Assembly: GCF_033568475.1 (NCBI RefSeq)
Contig: NC_133123.1
Span: forward strand, 157,929,753 to 157,993,752
DNA: 64,000 nucleotides
DNA from: Henckelia pumila
Taxonomy: Eukaryota; Streptophyta; Magnoliopsida; Lamiales; Gesneriaceae
Reading direction: 5' to 3'
The position numbers and the translations under genes are program-made. Of the stretch, positions 1 through 10,833 are shown in pieces. Below the pieces are notes generated by a model that ran no database searches, had not been told where the DNA came from, and was given only the letters and a program-made list of their open reading frames with translations. Every line of letters begins with the position of its first letter. The stretch's first letter is position 1.

Positions 1-1170
1 TAAATCATTCCTACCATGATCTCTACGATCCCATTCTAGCAACATCGGTGGTCTATCATACTTGTATCTATCACTATAATCATCTCCTAGAAAATATCGT
101 CTTTCACTTTGAAATGGAGGAGGATCAGGATATCCGGCTTGGGTGAGGGTCTAGCAGCTTCAAAATCTCTAGGATCGTGCCTTGGACAACCACGGTAGGG
201 GACCTATAGCTGCCATTCATTATGCATCCTGGGGAATGATAAACCCTTGTCTTGGGGGAAATGAAGGGCCAGGATATCCCCTCCTAGGACTCGCAGGTTG
301 TGCGTTGGGGGAATTGTTGCAGTTGCTACAATGCTCTGGCCTTGGGAAATTAAAGTTTTTGCACCTACGGGAGGGTATAAAATATTTAATGCACTGAAAC
401 AGGTGGTGACAACATGATTTAAGAACAACATCAAAGTAGTATTTAAAATTCGGGATAAATTCATTGATACAAGAGGCAAACCTGACACCATCCCTCACAC
501 AGCCGCCTTATGGGGTGACGACTCCCCATATCTACTAGGATTTCTCCCATATCCAAATCCAGGACCACGCGGCGCACCACTAGAGCATTTGAAACCTGGA
601 CTATAGCTACGATGTGCACCCCTACAACGCAGAGGAGAAATAGGACTTGAACGTGTTCTATAACCTAAAAAAAGCCATTTTAAATTAATGTTTTCATGAT
701 CCGCAACATATCCAGTGGAGAAAAACATAAAAAAATTTAAAAAATATATCTCAAAAATACCATGAGGAGGGAGTGGAGGAGAGGGAGACTGTTGCTGTGT
801 CCATGAGGAGACTTCGAAATAGTGAAGTTATCATAGGCCATTTTAGCCACGGAGTTTCGAGCTTCCTTGGCAGTCTTGCTTTCAGCCGGAGTCTCAAAAT
901 TGAGGTCGTTAACCTAAGCAATGGCTTTGAATCTGGGACGATGGTCTGGTCCCTCTTTCACGGTGGTGTATCCCGGTAGATCTCACCTATTCCTCTGTCA
1001 CAGCTCCTGCAATTTACTCTTGTACATTTTTCAGCAGAAGTCAAATGAATACAAAGACGAATTTAGATTCGAAGGGAGTTTTGCTCCCCTTTTCAATCAA
1101 CTTCTCGCTTGCATCAAGGGGCTTTGAATGCATAACACCATCGATCCATTTAATGCAACCAAGAAGTTTA
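1..1170 (-). pseudogene. dsRBD / RanBP2-zinc-finger gene fragment, copy A
   Basis: Read 5' to 3' on the minus strand, 1027-800 encodes a typical double-stranded RNA-binding motif: MYKSKLQEL, then TVKEGPDH, a FETPAESKTAKEARN core and VAKMAYDNF. About 700-495 encodes an Arg/Ser/Gly-rich segment (SPGFKCSSGAPRGPGFGYG). About 390-300 has the C-x3-NF-x-R-x2-C-x2-C signature of a RanBP2-type zinc finger (CKNFNFPRPEHCSNC), with the first cysteine of the finger missing. Stops interrupt the dsRBD after QEL and at NR*D, so this copy is a pseudogene. Such domains bind RNA in known families; I do not recognise the exact parent gene. It lies next to a gypsy gag fragment, so capture by a retroelement is possible but unproven. 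Confidence 0.65.
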
Positions 1171-1644
1171 CGTTCATCAAAAGACGGGCTTTGGTCACGG
1201 GGGTGTTAAAAAATTGTTGATTCAAATCCAAAAAATTAAACACCCAACCCAAAACTAAAATTTGAAATTCGGATATAAATGTTAAAACCGAAATTTATTT
1301 GGTTCGTTTCGGATTATATATCTCAAAATCGAACCGACGAAAAAATCAAAATTTTATTAAATTAATAATTTTATTTATTTATATTTTATGATATGATCTT
1401 TAGTGAAATTGTGATTATATGTTTTGCTGAATTTTTTATCCTTAATTATAAAGATTATTATCTTGATCGATTATTGATATGGTTATCTTAGTAGATTATT
1501 GATATCTTTTATTTAAAAGAGTTATTTACTAACAAAAGACTTTTCCATGCTCGCAGACTCTATCAAAAGGAAACAATCTAATTTATTTACTTTAGTGTGG
1601 AAGAAAGAACAAGTGAGATTCACATAGAACAGATTCAGAGTGAG
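1171..1644. other. AT-rich non-coding part of the repeat unit
   Basis: No reading frame of note is visible. The same stretch recurs at about 10870-11340, so it belongs to the 2254-bp repeat unit. It is rich in A/T runs and separates the dsRBD fragment from the gag fragment. Confidence 0.6.
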
Positions 1645-2112
1645 TTACAGAGGATTTCTGAAACCAAGAAATTGTAGATCTAATGTTTTCCGGTTGAAGA
1701 ATCCTTGCCGTCGTCCAGTGTCCTTCATAAATTTAGCATATCTAGGCACCTGAGCTAAAGCATCTTCAAATTCTATGTTAACATATAGTTTTTTAAAAAT
1801 TTCAAGAAACTTTTTAAACTGAAAATCAAGCAATAATTTCTTAGCTATATGAGAAAAAGGTAAAGTGGAAATATCAACATCAGCATTAACATTAGAATTT
1901 ATTTTCTTACCTGTAGGCGATGGTTGTGGGTTGCGCTTGTCCTTTGTTTCCCCATCTCCGTCGATCCTCCTCTCAGGTTCTTCAGATTGTGATCTAGTCA
2001 CAACTATGATAGCATTCACGTCCTTGGGATTCCGTTCTAAATCAAAAAAATAAGAAACATGTATCAAGATACAACCACATGTGGGTAGGGTTACGGTGGG
2101 GCTCGGGGGCAT
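1645..2112 (-). pseudogene. Athila-type gag C-terminal fragment
   Basis: A 155-residue frame contains two landmarks of Athila-like gag C termini. One is an NPKDVNAI...TRS stretch (compare NPRENASAITLRNGK in the full-length Athila element at 27.1-27.7 kb). The other is FEDALAQVPRYAKFMKD (compare LLDAIKQVPRYAKFLKE there). The flanking gag and pol are missing, so it is an isolated relic. Its counterpart in the next repeat unit is at 11350-11815. Confidence 0.65.
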
Positions 2113-3390
2113 TAGCTAGAAGCCTAGAAACCGCGCCGATCGTCTCCCCCAACTCAAGTATATATATACCAGACTGAAATTCTTTAGGAGGTGCCCTAAC
2201 TGGAGATGGCGACAGCACTCTCCTCCCATAACCTCTCCCCATTCTTTCATTCAATAAATCATTCCTACCATGATCTCTACGATCCCATTCTAGAAACATC
2301 GGTGGTCTATCATACTTGTATCGATCACTATAATCATCTCCTAGAAAATATCGTCTTTCACTTCGAAATGGAGGAGGATGAGGATATTTGGCTTGGGTGA
2401 GGGTTTAGCATCTCCAAAATCTCTAGGATAGTGCCTTGGCCAACCACGGGTAGGAGACCTATAGCTGCCATTCATTATGCATCCTGGGGAATGATAAACC
2501 CTTGTCTTGGGGGAAATGAAGGGCCAGGATATCCCCTCCTAGGACTGGCGGGTTGTGCGTTGGGGGAATTTTTGCAGTTCCTACAATGCTCTGGCCTTGG
2601 GAAATTCAAGTTTTTGCACCTGCGGGAGGGTATAAAATATTTAATGCACTGAAACAGGTGGTGACAGCATGATTTAAGAACAACATCAAAGTAGTATTTA
2701 AAATCCGGGATAAATTCAATGATACAAGAGACAAACCTGACACCATCCCTCACACAGCTGCCTTATGGGGGTGAGGACTCCCCATATCTACTAGGATTTC
2801 TCCCATTGCCAAATCCAGGACCACGCAGTGCACCACTAGAGCATTCGAAACCTGGACTATAGCTACGATGTGCACTCCTAAAACGCAGAGGAGAAATAGG
2901 ACTTGAACGTGTTCTATAAACTAAAAAAATCCATTCAAATTAATGTTTTCGTGATCCGCAACATATCCAGTGGAGAAAAACAGAAAAAAAAATTTAAAAA
3001 ATATATCTCACAAATACCACGAGGAGGGAGTGGAAGAGAGGGAGACTATTTGCTGTGTCCATGAGGAGACTTCGAAATAGTGAAGTTATCATAGGCCATT
3101 TTAGCCACCGAGTTTCGAGCTTCCTTGGCAGTCTTGCTTTCAGCCGGAGTCTCAAAATTGAGGCCGTTAACCTCTGCAATGGCTTTGAATTTGGGACGAT
3201 GGTCTGGTCCCTCTTTCACAGTGGTGTATCCCGGTAGATCTCACCTATTCCTCTAGCACAGCTCCTGCAATTTACTCTTCTACATTTTTCAGTAGAAGTA
3301 AAATGAATACAAAGACGAATTTAGATTCGAAGGGAGCTTTGCTCCCCTTTTCAATCAAATTATCGCTTGCATCAAGGGGCTTTGAATGCA
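2113..3390 (-). pseudogene. dsRBD / RanBP2-zinc-finger gene fragment, copy B
   Basis: Second copy of the same fragment, offset 2254 bp. The dsRBD is at about 3285-3055 (TVKEGPDH, NGLNFETPAESKTAKEAR) and is better preserved than in copy A, but it still has stops near its start. The zinc finger CKNLNFPRPEHCRNC is at about 2660-2590. A charged, Arg/Gly-rich tail runs from about 2345 to 2150 (DRYKYDRPPMFLEWDRRDHG, then MGRGYGRRVLSPSPVRAPPK). The order dsRBD, RG/SR segment, RanBP2 finger, RG tail suggests an RNA-binding protein. The Tekay-like element starts exactly at 3391, inside this unit. Confidence 0.6.
2255..3390. repeat. Direct repeat, unit B, left part
   Basis: Copy of 1-1136. The unit is interrupted at 3391 by the Tekay-like retrotransposon and continues at 10834-11755. 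Small substitutions separate the two units, so the duplication is not recent. Confidence 0.85.
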
Positions 3391-4779
3391 TGTAGTGACC
3401 CTTACCTGGATCACCTACTAAACAGAACTTAGGCATGCAATTAACTTAATTAAACAGATATCAGAATAAAACTGCGGAAACCAAAAGCATTATACAATCC
3501 CAAGTAAAGGAATCTGTAAATACCCAAATATTATACAACTAGATCGAACAGTGTATAATCCCAATACAACAGAATAAGAACCTAAACGAAGCTCCAGCTG
3601 GTCAACCACTGACTAGCCCCTCTTGGATCCACCCGCCTCGTCCAATCGCAAACCTGCCCCATGGAATAGGGTGTCCAAAAACATAGAGTACGAGACGTGA
3701 GCATAAAACGCTCAGTACGAGAGTATGAGTATACATGCAAGCAAAGTGAACTCCCTATAAACTCGAGGTCAAAGATCAGATAACAGAGACTGACCGAGCC
3801 CTGGTTTGTAGCACGCTGTGCCGTTGCTTCAGGAGGTGGCTCCCATACCCTAATACCAGTGGATATGCCGGACCCAAATCGATGGAAGTCCAACCACTAA
3901 CAGGATAGGGAAAAACCCTAATAACAGACATCTCGAAGGAGATAGCTCAGTATGAAAATGAATGCAGCATAAATCAATGACACATAAACCATGCAGTCAC
4001 ATAATACATGCATACTCAGTCAGGATATCTCGAACAGTACTTCTGTACCTCAAATCAGTATGAGCTCTACCAACTCTAGGTCCACGCCTATAGTCTGCTT
4101 TACACTGCCAAATGATACTACTATCATTATAGTGCTCTAAAAGCCTTAACTAAGCTATTGCATACTCCTAAATATTTATAGGAAGCAAAAGCTATACCTT
4201 CGTCCGTCGTTAGCCCTTTGCTGTCGAGTGCCTCAAAACTAGGCCACAGCTCCGCTACGACACCTGGACTGCTATTCCACTTCCGGATTCCCCACGGGAC
4301 GCCTAGAATTCCCTAGATCTGAGTTAAAAGGCTAAGGAATCGAGAGAGAAGAGGTGATTGGTGCACTTCAAAAATGAGCTCGGCACCCCCTATTTATAGA
4401 CGGAGTTCGGATCGTCCGAACTGGACTTTGGGTCGTCCAAACACGTTCGGGTCGTCAGAACTGGGCTTCGGGTCGTCCGAACCCGATATTATGTCATTGC
4501 TTACGTCAGCATGATGACGTCATCCATGACGACTGTCGGCAGCACGTTCGGAGCATCCAAACCACTCTTCGGATCGTCCGAACCCTGACTTCGGACCGTC
4601 CGAACCTTGACTTCAGAGCCTCCGAACTCGATGACCCTCAAACCATTTTCAAGTGTTCTGAATCCAATTCCGGACTCTGTTAACCCATTAAGAGTTCCCT
4701 TAATCTCGTTTACTCTTAACTAGTAGGATTAATGAATTGATTAACACTTAATCACTGGTTTCGGGTACGGGCTACTACA
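3391..4779 (-). repeat. 3' LTR of Tekay-like element
   Basis: 1389 bp. Reading the minus strand it starts TGTAGTAGCCC at 4779 and ends GGGTCACTACA at 3391. A TATA motif TCTATAAATA lies at 4400-4391, with an array of TTCGG/CCGAA palindromes upstream of it (4640-4400). It pairs with 9464-10833. Confidence 0.93.
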
Positions 4780-4790
4780 TTTTCCCCCCA
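4780..4790 (-). other. Polypurine tract of Tekay-like element
   Basis: On the minus strand a TGGGGGGAAAA run directly abuts the start of the 3' LTR, where plus-strand DNA synthesis is primed. Confidence 0.8.
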
Positions 4791-4887
4791 CTTAAGATAT
4801 TTCGTCCTCGAAATCCGATCTTAAGTACCGAATGTAAAACAGAAATCAGAAACATTCTTTATTCCAGTCAAACGCTTACAGAGTTTA

Positions 4888-5148
4888 CTACTGAATACAA
4901 CTCAAACCGAAATTAAAACAACTCAGGATGGTCTTCACGCATCCTGTCCTCAAGTTCCCACGTAGCTTCTTCAGTGCCGAGTCAGGATGGTCTTCACGCA
5001 TCCTGTCCTCAAGTTCCCACGTAGCTTCTTCAGTGCCTCGGCGCTGCCACTGAACTAAAACCAGAGGAATGACTTTTTTCCGAAAAACCTTATCCTTATA
5101 ATCCAGGATATGAATAGGTTTCTCAACATAGGTCAAATCCTTGCTCAC
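4888..5148 (-). pseudogene. Chromodomain-like C terminus of Tekay-like pol
   Basis: An 86-residue frame has the pattern IHILDYKDKVFRKK, VLVQWQRRGTEEATWELED and MREDHPD, as in the chromodomain at the end of chromovirus integrase. The frame differs from the rest of pol, so a small indel near 5150 separates them. A 56-bp stretch occurs twice, 59 bp apart (4923-4978 and 4982-5037). Because 59 is not a multiple of three, the duplication scrambles the tail of the protein. Confidence 0.75.
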
Positions 5149-6056
5149 CTAAACCTCAACCGCTGCAGAATATGAGACTCATCCACCACATACCGTCGCA
5201 ACAGAGATACGTGGAACACGTCGTGAATACTGGAAAGATGCTGTGGCAAAGCTAGTCGATAAGCCAAATTGCCAATGCTCTCCAAGATCTCAAACGGACC
5301 GATAAATCTGGGAGACAACTTGCCCTTAAGGCCAAATCTGAGAGTTTTGCGGAAAGGTGACACTCTCAAAAACACTTTCTCTCCGACATCGAACTGCAAA
5401 GGTCTACGCTTGGTGTTAGCATAGCTCGCCTGATGATCCTGTGCAGTCTTAATCCGTTTCTTGATCTGATCAACAATGTCTATCGCCTGTTGGATAAACT
5501 CCGGTCCCTCGGCCTGTCTCTCCCCCACTTCTTCCCAGAAGAGTGGAGTACGACAACGTCGCCCGTACAACGCCTCAAAAGGTGTCATCCCAATACTAGT
5601 ATGATAGCTGTTGTTGTATGCAAACTCGATCAATGGCAAATGATCCTGCCAGGCTGAACCAAAGTCCATGACGCACTCTCTAAGCATATCCTCCAAAGTA
5701 CGGATAGTGCGCTCTGACTGACCATCATTCTCCGGATGATAGGCAGTACTCAAACTGAGAGTAGTACCCATCGCACGCTGAACACTCCCCCAGAATCTAG
5801 AAATAAACCTGGGGTCTCGATCGCTGAAAATGCTCACAGGCACTCCATGAAGTTGAACGATCTCCTGAATGTACAACCGAGCCATACGATCCACATTGTA
5901 CTCCCGGCTATAGGCAATGAAATGCGCTGACTTGGTGAGTTGGTCCACCACAACCCAGATAGCATCACAGTTCCTCGGGGATACCGGCAAATGGGTCACA
6001 AAGTCTATTGTGATAAACTCCCATTTCCATTCAGGAATAGGCAGACTGTGAAACAA
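5145..6056 (-). pseudogene. Integrase core of Tekay-like pol
   Basis: A 303-residue frame covers the catalytic core and C-terminal part of a Ty3/gypsy integrase: WEFITIDFVTHLP near the start, DQLTKSAHFIA, then the second and third acidic-motif regions (SDRDPRFISRFWG, YHPENDGQSERTI), and an SH3-like GPFEILE...NLAYRLALP segment. It is separated by one in-frame TAG (about 6084) from the zinc-binding half at 6087-7184. It would insert element cDNA into chromatin, but here it is a broken polyprotein segment. Confidence 0.85.
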
Positions 6057-6086
6057 TTCTCCAGGTCGTCGGTGCTCTGCCTTGAC

Positions 6087-7184
6087 CTATTGACACACCA
6101 AACATCTCAAAACAAACTGATAAACACTGCGTTTCATTCCCTTCCACCAGAAATGAGTACGTAGATCCTTGTACATCTTGTTGCTCCCAGGATGAATACT
6201 CAACTTAGTGCGATGCGCCTGAGACAAAATCTCCTCTCGCAACTCTTCATCCTGCGGAATCACAAGTCTACCAGACAAACATAGAAAGTCATCTGACTGA
6301 TAATAAAATCCAGACGAGCTACCCTCGTTAGCTAGACGAGCCAAACGCTGGGTCTTTGAATCAGACATCTGAGCATCTCGAATCCGCGAATACAAAGCTG
6401 GCTCAGATAATATCGCAAACATCTGGATACTCTGCATACCTTTCTTATGCTTGAAGGTATATCCCGAAGTACAACAGTCACTGATCGCACTAGACATCGA
6501 ACAAATCTGAAGTGCGGATAGTCGCACCTTGCGACTCAAAGCATCAGCAGTGAGATTAGCAGCTCCCGGATGGTACTTAATCTCGCAATCATAGTCCTTA
6601 AGCAAATCCATCCAACGTCTCTGCCTCATGTTCAACTCCGCCTGAGTGAACAAATACTTGAGACTCTTGTGATCGGTGAAGATCTCAAATTTCTTTCCAT
6701 ACAGATAATGATGCCAGATCTTCAAAGCGAACACAATGGCTGCTAACTCCAAATCATGAACTGGGTAGTTGTCCTCGTGAAGCTTCAGCTGTCTAGAAGC
6801 GTATGCAATCACATGCCCATTCTGAGTCAGGACACAACCTAACCCCTGAAGAGAAGCATCAGTGTACACCACATACCCTCCAGATCCTGACGGTAATGCC
6901 AACACCGGCGCAGAAGTCAACCGCCGTCGAAGCTCACAGAAATTCTCCTTACACTCGGAGGACCACTCGAAATCGACACCCTTGCGGGTAAGCTGCGTCA
7001 AAGGTCGAGCTAGCTGAGAGAAGTTCAGAATGAAACGACGATAATATCCTGCTAGACCCAGAAAGCTACGGATCTCAGCAACTTTCGTCGGTCGCGACCA
7101 ATTAAGAACAACTTCAATCTTACTCAGATCAATAGAAATCCCCTTCCTGGATATGATATGGCCAAGAAAGACCACTCGATCCAT
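6087..7184 (-). pseudogene. RT end, RNase H and integrase zinc domain of Tekay-like pol
   Basis: This 365-residue frame begins just after an in-frame stop and carries the end of RT/connection ([21 protein letters not shown]). RNase H follows ([42 protein letters not shown]), then the integrase HHCC zinc motif (H and H in [11 protein letters not shown], then RCLVC). It is in the same frame as the upstream RT ORF and the downstream integrase ORF, with single stop codons between them. Confidence 0.88.
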
Positions 7185-7898
7185 CTAGAACTCACACTTG
7201 CTTAGTTTGGCGTACAACTGCTCATCCCGAAGAGTCTGCAGTACCAACCGCAAGTGAGAAACATGATCTTCCGTATTACGTGAATACACCAAGATGTCGT
7301 CAATGAAGACCACAACAAACTTGTCCAAATACTCCCTGAAGACACGGTTCATCAGGTCCATGAATATAGCCGGCGCATTAGTCAAATCAAATGTCATCAC
7401 TAGAAACTCGTAATGCCCATAGCGAGTACGGAATGCAGTCTTGGCTACGTCCTGATCTCGGACTCTCAACTGATGATACCCAGATCTCAAGTCAATCTTG
7501 GAGTAAACTGAAGTGCCCTGCAGCTGATCAAACAAGTCATCAATACAAGGCAAAGGATACTTGTTCTTCACAGTGACTCGATTCAGCTGCCGATAGTCAA
7601 TGCACAGCCGCATCGACCCATCCTTCTTCTTCACGAAGAGAACAGGAGCTCCCCAAGGAGATACACTAGGATGAATGTACCCCTTGTCCAAAAGATCCTG
7701 TAGCTGATTCTTCAACTCACGCATCTCTGACGGAGCCAGACGATACGGTGCTCGAGAAATAGGTGAAGTACCCGGAATCAATTCTATGCCAAACTCGACT
7801 TCCCTAACAGGAGGAAAACCCGGAATCTCATCAGGAAATACATCTGGAAATTCATCCACAACCGGAATGCTCTCTATCCCAACGCTCTCAGCGGACAA
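7185..7898 (-). pseudogene. Reverse transcriptase of Tekay-like pol
   Basis: A 237-residue frame carries RT motifs in order: [56 protein letters not shown] and the catalytic [12 protein letters not shown]. The usual glycine in the MTFGLTNAPA block is an aspartate here, which should damage activity. The frame ends at a TAG directly abutting the next pol segment. Confidence 0.88.
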
Positions 7899-8006
7899 AT
7901 CAACTGCATAGATAAGTTAGCCTTCCCCGCCAGACTCTAGAGCTCGACAGGCTCTCAAAGCTGATACCAAAGGCATCGGGGGTCGCGCTCCCTCACCATA
8001 GAAAAA

Positions 8007-8954
8007 CTAGCTATCACTCCCCTCCGGATGAAAGCGTACTAATCTCTGATAGCAGTCCACTGAAGCTCGATAGGTTGTCAACATATTTATTCCCATAATG
8101 CAATCAAAATCGTCCATCGCAAGAACCATGAGATTTGCAATCAGAATGTTACCCTCGAATTCTAAAGGGCAACCCATCACTAGATGCTTGGCCAAAGCAG
8201 ACTGACCCGTCGAAGTAGAAACAAAAACTACTACGTCTAGTGCAATGTAAGGTAACTTATGCCTCTTAACAAAACGTGCAAAAATGAAGGAATGAGATGC
8301 ACCAGTGTCAATGAGTACAAGAGCAGGTATACCATAAAGCAGAAATGTACCTGCGATGACTTTCTCATTCTCCTCCACTGCTTGATCATGTCTCAGGGCA
8401 AACACCTGGCCAGAAGCTCGTGGCCTCAAATGAGAACTCCCAGCAGGCTGTCCCTGCGACCTCTGCTGAACGGTGGCCTGAGAACCAGATCCTGAACCAG
8501 AACCAGAACCGCCTCCCCCAGATAGTGGACAATCCCTCCGGATATGACCAGCCTCTCCACAATGAAAACAAGCTCTAGAAGCTCTACGGCACTTGTCGGA
8601 TGGATGGTTCTTCCCACAGTGATCACACTTGTCCTTTTTTCTGAAACGGACAACACCAGCAGAGCCAGAGGAAGAAGAAGTAGATCCAGATTTCTTGAAA
8701 GATTGGGCACGGGGACCCAAAGAACTAGCAGGTCTCGACTGAGAGAAAGACCTGTTCCGCCGAATGGTATCCGCCTGGTGACAACGGCTCACCAAACCCT
8801 CGTAGGACATGTCATCTCCAACCGCCACACGGTCATGGATCTCAGGGTTAAGGCCCTGAAGGAACAGATTATACTTCATCCCAGAGCTGTCAGCAATCTC
8901 TGGGCAATAGGATAGCAGATCAAAGAACTTCTGCTGATACTCATCAATAGACAT
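8007..8954 (-). pseudogene. Gag C-terminal half and aspartic protease of Tekay-like element
   Basis: This 315-residue frame contains gag capsid C-terminal sequence, a Ser/Gly-rich linker, a CCHC zinc knuckle (CFHCGEAGHIRRDC) and a retropepsin active site (LIDTGASHSFI) followed by CIMGINML. The protein would package element RNA and cleave the polyprotein. Stops at about 8994 (upstream side) and 8005 (downstream side) isolate the segment, but the frame is continuous with its neighbours. Confidence 0.87.
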
Positions 8955-8993
8955 GGCTCCCTGTCGCAGACTCAGTAGCTCGCCCGCCTTAGA

Positions 8994-9386
8994 CTAACAG
9001 AGTTCAGGAGAAAAATACAGCTTCTGAAAAGCTATGCGGAACTCAGCCCAGGTGGCCATTCCTCTCGCCGCAACAAAAGGTGGAGAAGTAAACCTCCACC
9101 ACCTGCGCGCACGTCCATCCAGAAGATAACCCAGGGTCTCCATCGTCTGCTCCTCGGTGCAGTGGAAAGTCTGGAAAGTCGTCTCCATGCGGTCTAACCA
9201 GTTCTCCGTATCCTCCGGAGACTCACCTCCAACCAAGGGCTTAGGCCCCGTCTGCAAGAATCGACGTACACTGAAACATTCCTCATCTCGATGACGATGG
9301 CGGCATTCCCGACGAGGCTCCCGGTCGGCATCACCCCAATGCCCACCAATACTGCCATGAGAACTTTGGTCGTCACGATCTGCCAT
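8994..9386 (-). pseudogene. Gag N-terminal part of Tekay-like element
   Basis: A 130-residue frame opens at the expected gag start, shortly after the primer binding site. It shows chromovirus gag hallmarks: GPKPLVGGESPEDTENWLDRM, LGYLLDGRARRWW and TWAEFRIAFQKLYF. It ends at an in-frame TAG at about 8994, and the same frame resumes at 8954. Confidence 0.85.
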
Positions 9387-9447
9387 CTACAAAATTAACC
9401 TATCGGTTATCTTTATGTAGAATCTAAATCCCAAGAATACTTTGCAT

Positions 9448-9459
9448 GCTCTGATACCA
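9448..9459 (-). other. Primer binding site (tRNA-iMet type)
   Basis: The minus strand reads TGGTATCAGAGC, complementary to the 3' end of plant initiator tRNA-Met, four bases inside the 5' LTR. Confidence 0.88.
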
Positions 9460-9463
9460 TAAA

Positions 9464-10833
9464 TGTAGTGACCCTTACTTGGATCACCTACTAAACAGAA
9501 CTTAGGCATGCAATTAACTTAATTAAACAGATATCAGAATAAAACTGCGGAAACCAAAAGCATTATACAATCCCAAGTAAAAGAATCTGTAAATACCCAA
9601 ATATTATACAACCAGATCGAACAGTATATAATCCCAATAAAACAGAATAAGAACCTAAACGAAGCTCCAGCTGGTCAACCACTGACTAGCCCCTCTTGGA
9701 TCCACCCGCCTCGTCCAATCGCAAACCTGACCCATGGAATAGGGTGTCCAGAAACACAGAGTACGAGTCGTGAGCATAAAACGTTTAGTACGAGAGTATG
9801 AGTATACATGCATGCAAAGTGAACTCCCTATAAACTCGAGGTCAAGGATCAGATAAAAAAGACAGACCGGGCCCTGGTATGTAGCACGCTGTGCCGTTGC
9901 TTCAGGAGGTGGCTTCCATACCATAATACCAGTGGATCTGCCGGACCCAAATCGATGGAAGTCCAACCACTAACAGGATAGGGAAAAACCCTACTAACAG
10001 ACATTTCGAAGGAGATAGCTCAGTATGCAAATGAATGCAGCATAAATCAATGACATATAAATCATGCAGTCACATAATACATGCATACTCAGTCAGGATA
10101 TCTCGAACAGTACTTCCGTACCTCAAATCAGTGCGAGCTCTACCAACTCTAGGTCCACGCCTATAGTCTGCTCTACACTGCCAAATGATACTACTATCAT
10201 TATAGTGCTCTAAAAGCCTTAACTAAGCTATTGCATACTCCTAAATATTTATAGGAAGCAAAAGCTATACCTTCGTCCGTCGTTAGCCATTTGCTGTCGA
10301 GTGCCTCAAAACTAGGCCACAGCTCCGCTACGACGCCTGGACTGCTATGCCACTTTCGGATTCCCCACGTGACTCCTAGAATTCCCTAGATCTGAGTTAG
10401 AAGGCTAAGGAATCGAGAGAGAAGAGGTAATTGGTGCACTTCAAAAATGAGCTCGGCACCCCCTATTTATAGACGGAGTTCGGATTCTCCGAACTGGACT
10501 TCGGGTCGTCCGAACTGGGCTTTGGGTCATCCGAACCTGATATTACGTCATTGCTTACATCAGCATGATGACGTCATCCATGACGACTGTCGACAGCACG
10601 TTCGGAGCGTCCGAACCACTCTTCGGATTGTCCGAACCCTGACTTCGGACCGTCCGAACCTTGACTTCGGAGCCTCCGAACTCGATGACCCTCAAACCAT
10701 TTTCAAGTGTTCTGAATCCAATTCCGGACTCCGTTAACCCATTAAGAGTTTCCTTAATCACGTTTACTCTTAACTAATAGGATTAATGAATTGATTAACA
10801 CTTAATCACTGGTTTCGGATACGGGCTACTACA
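9464..10833 (-). repeat. 5' LTR of Tekay-like element
   Basis: 1370 bp; pairs with 3391-4779. It would drive transcription of the element toward lower coordinates. Its outer edge at 10833 is followed by the ATGCA target duplication. Confidence 0.93.
10464..10720 (-). promoter_or_regulatory. Tekay-like U3 promoter: TATA box plus palindrome array
   Basis: A TATA motif TCTATAAATA lies at 10473-10464 on the minus strand. Upstream of it (10475-10690) are about eight degenerate copies of TTCGGnncGTCCGAAc, an imperfect palindrome, plus one perfect bZIP-type TGACGTCA at 10569-10576. The same layout is in the other LTR. Function is inferred from position only. Confidence 0.6.

Larger units (their letters stand above)
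1..2254. repeat. Direct repeat, unit A (period 2254 bp)
   Basis: Position 1 onward matches position 2255 onward nearly base for base (for example 1-60 against 2255-2314). The match continues to about 1137/3390 and resumes after the Tekay-like insertion (1130-2040 against 10834-11755). The unit holds a host gene fragment followed by AT-rich DNA and an Athila-type gag fragment. The left end of unit A lies outside the window, so more units may exist. Confidence 0.9.
3391..10833 (-). mobile_element. Tekay/Del-like Ty3-gypsy LTR retrotransposon
   Basis: Complete element on the minus strand. Two LTRs (3391-4779 and 9464-10833) start TG and end CA, and the element is flanked by the 5-bp target duplication ATGCA (3386-3390 and 10834-10838). 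A tRNA-iMet-type primer binding site lies inside the upstream LTR, and a G-rich polypurine tract abuts the downstream one. Gag, protease, RT, RNase H, integrase and a C-terminal chromodomain follow in one frame, broken by five in-frame stops, with a shift before the chromodomain. LTRs longer than 1 kb with a chromodomain fit the Tekay/Del lineage. LTRs differ at about 5 of the first 200 bases. Confidence 0.93.
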
